NCBI RefSeq assembly: GCF_000346465.2
Contig: NC_034012.1
Span: forward strand, 18,216,548 to 18,280,547
Direction of reading: 5' to 3'
From: Prunus persica
Lineage: Eukaryota > Streptophyta > Magnoliopsida > Rosales > Rosaceae
DNA length: 64,000 nucleotides
The translations under genes and the position numbers were made by a program. Below the pieces are notes generated by a model. That model had not been told where the DNA came from. It searched no databases and saw only the letters and a list, made by a program, of their open reading frames with translations. Of the stretch, positions 56,904-64,000 are shown one piece after another (positions within the stretch are counted from its first letter, which is position 1; each line of letters begins with the position of its first letter).

Positions 56904-59900
56904 TTATTCATCATCTGAACTATAATAACTTTCGTTATCGTCGCTATCATCACTCTCGGTCTCCCAATCTTCTTCCTCCTCCTCATCTATAACTGCATCA
57001 TCGGCGTTGCTAGGGCCCACTGCAACATCGTATCGGGGAAGATCACCGAGGTCAATTGTAATTGACTGAATCGGTATTTCGACTGAAGCCACTCCTTCTA
57101 TTTGAAACGGTTCTTGTATAACATTTGTATCTCGAAGTGTTTCCGCATCATTTTCCATTGAAGATTCTAAACGTTGGTCAGCCACATTGTCGACGTCGTT
57201 GTCACTTGGGTCTAGTTCTGGTATATCATACACGTTCCTATGATCCATCTTCTGCACAACTTTCCACCCGTTCCCGGCTTTAGGGTCATCTAGATACACA
57301 ATTTGGGACGCCATATTTGCCAAAATGTACGGGTCGTCATCATACCAAGTTCTGTTAATGTTCACAGACAGTACTCCATGGTCGATTTTAACACTTCCCG
57401 CCCTATTTGGGTTGGTATCGAACCATCGACACTTAAACATGATGACTTGGTATCGATCTTTGTAAAGCAATTGCACGACAGTTGTCAGTTTGCCATAGAA
57501 ATTAATGTTCGTACTTTCGCCTCCACCTGGGACATGGACACCGCTGTTTTGCGTACACAACTTGTCATCTCGTGCGGCCCCCAAAAATTTGACGCCGTTA
57601 ACATTACAACCCGAGAACAATTCAGCGCGAATTGGGCCGAACGCCAAGTTATATAACTCATCACTGTAAGTGGGGGAATTCGATGATTTCAATTTATTCA
57701 CCTAATAGTATACAAAACCAATTACATGTTAGTCTGACAAAATTAAATACTACAGTTTATATTTGTCAATGAGAAAACACTTATAACTTACAGAATCCAA
57801 AAACCATTGTGGAAATAATTCACGGTGTTTTCGGGCAACCAAATGTGATGGATGTTCTCGCTTCATCATCTGTTCATGCTCATCTAAGTAGGCCATTATC
57901 TCATCACAATTGTTCAGTACGAACCAATGCGCTACCTCCATGTCATTTCTAGAAAACGACTCTCCTCGTCCAGGATCTCCAAATGGTCGTGCGCTTTGGG
58001 CAAAAACAGAAAGTTTTTCATTTCTCATACCTCCGTCATTATTGCGTTGAGGACGATTGAAAACCGTCTCCACATCTTTTAAATACATTCCACAGAAAGT
58101 AAGCGACTCATATTGAACCCAAGCCTCTATAATTGATCCTTCGGGCTTTGCCCTGTTGCGTACACTTTTTTTCAGCTCTCCGAGAAGCCTGCCAAAATAA
58201 AACGATATGATACAAATTAGCAAACTGTCGATAATGATGCATACACAAATGATAAAGATTATATACCTTTCTATTGGATACATCCATCGATAGTTGACAG
58301 GACCAGCAAGCAATGCCTCTTCTGGCAAGTGAACCATCACGTGCATCATACTTGTAAAGAAAGCTGGAGGAAATATCATCTCAAACTTGCATAGGACTTG
58401 GACAATGTCATGGCGCAACTGAAACATGTCTGTCCTTCGCAATGTTTTTGCCGTCAGTTGGGAAAAAAATCTGGATAACAACATGATTGGCTTCACCACA
58501 TCTTCCGGCAGTAGGTGTCGAATACCCACAGGAAGTAGGCGTTGCATGAACACATGGCAGTCATGGCTCTTAAGTCCAGTAAATTTACCCCCATCGACAT
58601 TCACGCAACGTGCGATATTAGAAGCATACCCATCGGGAAATTTGACAGACGATACAAACTTTAGAAACTCCTTTTTGTCATTCGGTTTCATAGAAAAGAA
58701 TGCAAGATCCCTTCTAGCTTTATCACTGTCCCTATTCATCCATGAACCCCTTCGTATGCCCATTCTTTCCAAATCAAGACGAGCTTTGATCGTGTCCTTC
58801 GTCTTCCCCTCGATATCTAGAATCGTGCCCACCAATGTGTCGAATACATTTTTCTCAACATGCATCACATCTAGATTGTGCCTCAATTTCAGTTTCGACC
58901 AATATGGGAGCTCAAAAAACATAGGCTTATGCGTCCAGTTCAAATGTGTAGAAGGTCTGGTCCGACTAACTGTTTTCCCGAACGGAGCAAAATCCAAACG
59001 GTTCAGCTGTTCCAAGATCTCATCACCGGACCATTCTCTAGGTCTGAGGCGACGCTCTGTGTTCCCGTCGAACTCTTTATCTTTTTCTCGCCACTCGTGG
59101 TCCCATGGCAACCATCTCCGATGACCAAGGTAACAAACTTTTCCCGCGTGCCAACCAGAAGTTACATCTTCCTTGCATACAGGACATGCCATATAACCCT
59201 TTGTGCTCCACCCAGAAACCATTGCATATGCTGGAAAATCATTCACAGTCCACATAACTGCTGCTCGCAAAGTGAACATCCTCCCAGTTGATTTATCGTA
59301 CGTGCGAACACCGTTTGTCCATAAATCCTTCAGCTCATCAACCAGAGGCCTTAAGTACACATCAATTGACCTGCCAGGATCCTCAGTTATCAAAACAGTC
59401 ATCATCATGTATTCTTTTTTCATGCATTTCCAAGGCGGCAAATTATATGGGAATGCGAAAATCGGCCAAGTGCTGTGGTGTTGGTTTAGAACCCCATACG
59501 GATTGAATCCGTCAGTGGCAAGTCCCAATCTTACATTTCGGGGATCAGCAGCAAACTCGGGGAACGTTCGATCGAACTCTTTCCATGCCTCCCCATCTGC
59601 AGGATGCCGCATCACATCATCGTCTACCCGTTTTTCCTTATGCCATCTCATGTCTGTAGCAGTATGCGTCGACATATACAATCGCTGCAACCTAGGTTTA
59701 AGGGGCAGATAACGCATGACTTTTTGTGGTATCTTAGTCGTTCTATTCTGGGATGTCATTTTGAACCTCGACTCATTGCATATAGGGCATGTATCCAACG
59801 TTTCATGCTCTTTGTAGAATAACATGCAATTGTTTTTGCAAGCGTGGATTTTTTCATAACCCAATCCAAGACCGTGCAACACCTTCTGTGCATGTTTATG

Positions 59901-60494
59901 GTCTTTCGGCAAACAATTGTCCGTCGGAAGCATTCTCTTGAAAACCCCCAAAAAGTAATCGAAACACAAGTTCGACATACGATACTTTATTTTTCCGTGC
60001 ATTAGCTCCACAATGGCAGTGAGAACGGAAAAGCTCTCGCACCCCGGGTATAACTCTTGGTTGGCATTTTTTAACAGTTTTTCATACTGTTCAAACTCCG
60101 CACTGTCTATTGGTGTAGGCACGTCATCTTCCCCTTCCTGATTGATGTTGGTCGATGCGAATGGAAAAGCATCCTGTATAATACCCATGACTTGATCATT
60201 AGGATCCACATTAGGTTCAACATTGTCCCCTCTTGGGGCATTTGAAGACGAAGCATGCTCTACTTGTTCGCCGTGAAGGTTCCAAATGCAATATGTTTCA
60301 ATCATTCCATTCCTTACTAAATGAAATCCAACATTTTCAATTGTCTCCCACAACGTGTTGTTACACCTCCTACAAGGACAACGGATTCTAGTTGCACCCG
60401 GGTTGTGTCTACGTGCAAACTCAATAAAATCCTCGATTCCATCCAAGTATTCGTCTGCGCATCTATTCGGGTTCTGTATCCACCTTCTGTCCAT
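56904..60494 (-). CDS. CACTA transposase (TNP2/TNPD-like, Transposase_21), three exons
   Basis: The catalytic protein of the element, which cuts at the CACTA ends. Exons on the minus strand: 60494-58267, 58188-57792, 57701-56904; 1140 aa. The start MDRRWIQNPNRC begins the Transpos_assoc zinc-binding segment (IRCPCRRCNN at 37-46). The TNP2 core (PF02992 type) holds HACKNNCMLFYKEH, CPICNESRF, LATDGFNPYG (325-334) and GRSIDVYLRPLVDEL (374-388), with HNLDVMHVEKNV near 540. A DUF4218-type block follows (LKSHDCHVFMQRLLPVGIR near 641, WMYPIERL near 738). A DUF4216-type block lies in the last exon (FYGKLTTVVQLLYKDRYQ, MFKCRWFD), then a very acidic tail. The first intron is 78 bp, a multiple of three without a stop, so unspliced RNA would add 26 mostly hydrophobic residues. 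The second intron is 90 bp. No disabling change was found. Confidence 0.93.
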
Positions 60495-61335
60495 AATTCC
60501 TGAAACCACAATCACGACACAACAATCACAACAATCACAACAACTTCATACGAAGTTATAATGTCACCTTATGCCTCCGGTAAGGGCCCTATCCCATTCG
60601 GGAATGCATAGTCCTGTCACGTAACCTACGGCTACATGAGATTAGATTTCGACGTGGATTAATTTTGGCAGCATCTCGACACAGTTCTTGAAGTGGGCAT
60701 AGGTATAAATACCTACGTACCACCCGAAGAACGTACCGAGATGACACCGAAATCTCCACAATCGAAACCTAATCCTGTAGCCGAAGATTATGTGACAACA
60801 CTATGCATTACCAAACTGTCCAAATAATGGGACAATTCAAGAATTAATTGGACCGCAGTCATGCATTACGCATCCATGCACGAAATCCAACTAATCTCGA
60901 ACGGGAAACTACGTGTTACTAAACATAAAAATAAAAGTACGAAGTTAATTTCAATTAACTTCGTACATCACAACACATTGTGCTATGTCACGCACAATTT
61001 CACAACATTATACACATATGACTTCACAAAAAAATTACAAACATAACAAACAAACTTTTACAATAACATACCTTCTCAATCGTTCTCCACCAATCACCAA
61101 TCACAAATATCCCTAACGATAACAAAATTAATAGCGTTACTACGAATTTACATCAATACATTTAAACTAACGACAAAAAATACATACCCAATGAACGTAC
61201 TGAATTCACAGCAGAGCAACGGCAGAGAGAATGAGAGAGAGGCAAAATGCAGTGGGAGAGTGAGAGAGAGGCAGAATGCAGAAACTGCATTCTGCCTCTG
61301 CAATGGCAGATATTAAAATGAAGAAGAAGGACTTT
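60495..61335. other. TNP2 5' leader region with a GA-rich hairpin
   Basis: Between the TNP2 start codon and the 5' subterminal array. It includes a perfect inverted repeat with a 3-nt loop: GGCAGAATGCAG at 61270-61281 and its complement at 61285-61296, in a GAGAGAGGC-rich stretch. No further coding exon was recognised. Confidence 0.55.
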
Positions 61336-62028
61336 GCGCGACGAACAATCCAATTCGTCGCGCAAAATGCCGTCGCAAAAAATCACTTTTCCGTCGCACA
61401 AAACAACATTTCCGTCGCGCAATTACCTGCCGACATCTGGTTTTTTGCGCGACGAACTAAATTATCCGTCGCACAAACATTCGTCGCGCAAATAAGATTA
61501 TTCGTCGCGCAAATTATTCATTTCGTCGCGCAAGAAAGCACCGGCATCACACTTTACGCGACGAAGGTGGTTCCGTCGCGCAAAAAAGTTTTATCCACCC
61601 TGCATTTTGCCGCCAAAAATAAGTAAACCCTCGTTTTTTTTACGCGACGCTACATATTTCCGTCGCGCTAAGTTGTCTTTTGCGACGGAAACGTTCGTCG
61701 CGCAAAGTTTTTTACAGCAAAAAAAATTAGCCAATTTTCTGTCCATCTTTACGCGACGAAATATATGTATTGTCGCGCAATATTGTCATGCGCGACGTTT
61801 GTCGTCGTCGCGCAAGATTCTGGCGCCAAAAAAAAAAACCGGGGTTTTTTCCCAGACCTTTGCTCGACGAAACTAGTTTTGGTCGCGCATAGATTGTTTG
61901 CGCGACGAAGAGTTTTCGTCGCGCTAGTGTTCTGCTGTTTGCGCTACTGTATTTTTTTTTCGTCGCAATAGTGATTTTTGCGCGACGAAAATATGTTCGT
62001 CGCGCAAATGTCCGTCGCGCAAACAGTA
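61336..62028. repeat. CACTA subterminal motif array (5' side)
   Basis: The same GCGCGACGAA/TTCGTCGCGC words recur through this region as inverted pairs and singles, up to the right terminus. The region also lies upstream of the TNP2 gene, so it is probably both promoter and transposase-binding region. Confidence 0.9.
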
Positions 62029-62214
62029 AATCGTAGTAGTGATAATTAGATCGTAATACGTTTTAAAAAATAATAAGTATCAAAAAAATATTTTTTTTAA
62101 AAGGATAGTATGAATAAATATGCAAATATTTGGTGATGTGTTCAAGAAAAGCATGATTATATTTGGTAGTACAATTATGTTTCGTGATATGATTATATTT
62201 GGTGATGTGATATG

Positions 62215-62250
62215 TTGTTCATCTTTTATATATATATATATATATATAAT
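62215..62250. repeat. (TA)n microsatellite
   Basis: A short TA run inside the right part of the hAT element. Confidence 0.9.
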
Positions 62251-63051
62251 TGTTGAATTAATAATTGACACAAATTAATATGCTAATCATCCAATTATAA
62301 ACTAGGAATGAGTAAAGAAAAGTAAATGAAATGAAACAAATTATATATGTAATTTAAGTGATATAATCCTAAACCTAAACTCTTATTTATACATAATTAT
62401 ATATGTATGCGGGCTTAAGAGGCCGGGCTTTTGTGGGCGGACCGGGCCAAGCTTTCTTGGGCTTAATCGGGCCTGGCTGTACTTCAGACACTCAAGCCCA
62501 AGCCTAGCCCAGCCCAAGACAGGCCGGACCATCTCAAAGCCTATAACGGGCAGGGTCGGACTTTTTTCGATGGGCCGGGCGGGCCCCCATTAGCCCATGA
62601 GCTCGCGGGCCAAATGATGAGGCCTAGAATGGGTCGAATAGGTCAAATTGTGCAAACCAAATAAGTAAAATCAAGGAATGAGTGATTTCGACGTGAATTG
62701 AATCTAAACTCGATCTTGCCCACTCATAAAATCTAGGCATATTTATGTATATACCCTATGTGCTCTCAAACTTGTCTCAGATTGCCACATGTGTTTGCAA
62801 ACATCTCAAAATACCCCCCAACCTTTTAAAAACAGTCTCACGTTACCCGTTTTGTCAGTTTTATAAACATTCCGTTACGTGCGTTGGGCCCCACTTCATT
62901 TTAATCTTTAACCTCTTCGAATATGGGTTTTTCAGTTCCAAGAAAGGGGGAAATTGGAGAAGAGGGCTTAGGATTTGTGAAAATTTGAGGTTGGCTTCGA
63001 TTTTGGGAGAATCTGGAGAAGAAATCTTGGCATTCTTGGCATTCTATTCTA

Positions 63052-63366
63052 ATTGAGAGAAAGTAAGAGGGTTAAATGAGGTTAGAACGGAGATGAAGGA
63101 GGAGCTGGGATAAGCATAGAAGGTCTGAGTCAAAAAGGAGATTATAGAATTTTGAGATAGAGTTGAGTGCCTTGAAAATATCTTCTTCTTTTTTTTTTCT
63201 TTTTTTTAGGTGGCCTTTGGTTTTTCTCTATGATTGAGAGAAAGTAAGGGGGTTAAATGGGGTTAGAACGGAGATGAAGGAGGAGCTGGGATAAGCACAG
63301 AAGGTCTAAGTCAAAAAGGAGATTATAGAATTTTGAGATAGAGTTGAGTGCCTTGAAAATATCTCC
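63052..63366. repeat. Tandem duplication, period 181 bp
   Basis: 63052-63184 and 63233-63365 are nearly identical (GAAGGAGGAGCTGGGATAAG in both), each followed by a T-rich tract. It is non-coding. Confidence 0.85.
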
Positions 63367-63399
63367 TTTTTTTTTCTTTTTTCTTTTTTCTTTTTAGGT

Positions 63400-63816
63400 T
63401 TGGTGTGAAAAATGAATAGGCAACAATACCAATTGTTACTTATTTTAATTAGATTCCTTGGTTTTATTAAAACACAAGGAAACCAATTCCTTGCCTTATA
63501 TATGTGACACGTTGTTGCGCTTTCTCTCTAAGTCCTCTCCTTATAATTTAAACAACGAAAAACAATTGTTGCCCATAGCTATATGCAAGCACACATGTAG
63601 TCGTTGCCTATTACATTTTCATTCTGGCGGTAAATTTTCCCCTCCATGAAATTGGCAACAAAATGAAATTAATAAGCGAGGATCTAGGTTTCCCTCTTTC
63701 ACAAATGTCAGACTGCGCAAGGACTTTCAAAAGTTGTTGCCTATTGTTGTTATAGGAAGGAGATTTTAGTCGTTGCCTAATGTTTCGTTGCCGAATCCAT
63801 GTTTTCTTGTAGTATT
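63400..63816. mobile_element. Probable CACTA-type terminus with GTTGCC subterminal words
   Basis: GTTGCC/GGCAAC words recur at about 63420, 63570, 63605, 63650, 63738, 63772 and 63789. The segment ends near 63816 in TTTTCTTGTAGTA, very close to the TTTTCTTGTAGTG end of common plant CACTA families. The opposite end is not clearly located and no duplication was identified, so this may be a fragment. Confidence 0.45.
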
Positions 63817-64000
63817 TTTTGTTGTTTTGCCAGAGTTGGAAAGGGGGAGGGGAGAACTTACACACACGGGTACCACGGGAGTTTGAACTCAGGACCACTT
63901 GGGAAGACACAGAAGGTCTGGGCCAGTCCAACTAACATCCCATTAGTTGATGTTGGGTTGGTTTAGTGTCAATGAATCTTGTCATGAGAAGAAGTCACTT
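63817..64000. other. Window end, nothing recognised
   Basis: A short stretch after the CACTA-like terminus. It includes GGGGAGGGGAG-rich sequence and no gene. Confidence 0.4.

Larger units (their letters stand above)
51390..62041 (-). mobile_element. Complete CACTA (En/Spm) transposon, 10,652 bp
   Basis: The left terminus CACTACTACATTTTACACTT and the complement of the right terminus (CACTACTACGATTTACTGTT) match, followed on both sides by TTGCGCGACG. A perfect 3-bp duplication ATA (51387-51389, 62042-62044) flanks it; 3 bp is the CACTA hallmark. It contains a TNP2-type transposase (60494-56904) and a Transposase_24/TNPA-like gene (53955-52159), both on the minus strand and apparently unbroken. 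Both subterminal regions are dense with inverted GCGCGACG/CGTCGCGC motifs. With intact ends, matching duplication and both genes open, it is a good candidate for a recently inserted, potentially autonomous copy. Confidence 0.95.
51009..62626. mobile_element. Non-autonomous hAT-type element split by the CACTA insertion
   Basis: The left end TAGGGCTCGTCAATGGGCC at 51009 is the approximate complement of the right end at 62626 (reading TAGGCCTCATCATTTGGCCC). A perfect 8-bp duplication, GAATGGGT, flanks it at 51001-51008 and 62627-62634; 8 bp is the hAT hallmark. The interior near both ends is rich in GGGCCGGGC words, a style common in plant hAT MITEs. Removing the CACTA and its duplicated ATA leaves roughly 960 bp with no transposase. 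It was therefore present before the CACTA arrived. Confidence 0.88.

Noticed and set aside
58426..59712. Long plus-strand frames (up to 232 codons) opposite the TNP2 gene
   Set aside because: They are shadows of the minus-strand transposase, which carries clear family motifs.

Overview
The window is nuclear DNA of a flowering plant, almost certainly a eudicot. Genes have many GT-AG introns, intergenic DNA is AT-rich, CT/GA/AT microsatellites are frequent, and plant-specific families (GASA, BURP, BBE-like) sit among CACTA, MULE, hAT, LINE and LTR elements. The LTR and repeat style resembles woody Rosaceae such as Prunus, but that is an impression and was not tested. There is one 232-base assembly gap (N) at 6459-6690.

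Layout. 1-2640: decayed LTR-retroelement-like sequence with minisatellites and a suspicious C/G homopolymer. 2760-7305: a degenerate tandem array (unit about 850-880 bp), each unit carrying a decayed exon resembling the IBR part of an ARIADNE-type RBR ubiquitin ligase. 7748-8727: two MITEs. 9054-26173 (+): a complete 19-exon gene for the large nuclear cap-binding subunit CBP80/ABH1 (865 aa by my splice reading), with LINE remnants in introns 4, 11, 16 and 17. 27632-31823: a Mutator-like element with TIRs of about 110 bp and a perfect 9-bp target duplication; it holds a truncated MULE transposase and an antisense fragment of a host DNA-repair gene resembling XRCC3 (Pack-MULE type). 32061-32640: a frameshifted AATF/Che-1-like gene remnant. 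33790-35041: an LTR. 35831-37492 (+): an intronless BBE-like FAD oxidase. 39979-40375: an hAT-type MITE. 41571-43031: a small CACTA-like element. 44413-45557 (+): a four-exon GASA/snakin peptide gene. 48493-49994 (+): a three-exon BURP-domain gene.

51001-62634 is a nested insertion. An hAT-type non-autonomous element with a perfect 8-bp duplication (GAATGGGT) was entered by a 10.65-kb CACTA (En/Spm) element at 51390-62041 with a perfect 3-bp duplication (ATA). The CACTA carries two apparently intact minus-strand genes: a TNP2/TNPD-like transposase (2 introns, 1140 aa) and a Transposase_24 / TNPA-like gene (6 exons, 441 aa). Its subterminal regions are packed with inverted GCGCGACG/CGTCGCGC motifs, and unusually the same motifs also form clusters between the two genes. 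It looks potentially autonomous and is the most notable system in the window.

The last kilobase holds a tandem duplication and another CACTA-like terminus. No tRNA, rRNA or CRISPR was supported. All splice sites were read by eye; domain names come from recognised sequence patterns, not from searches.
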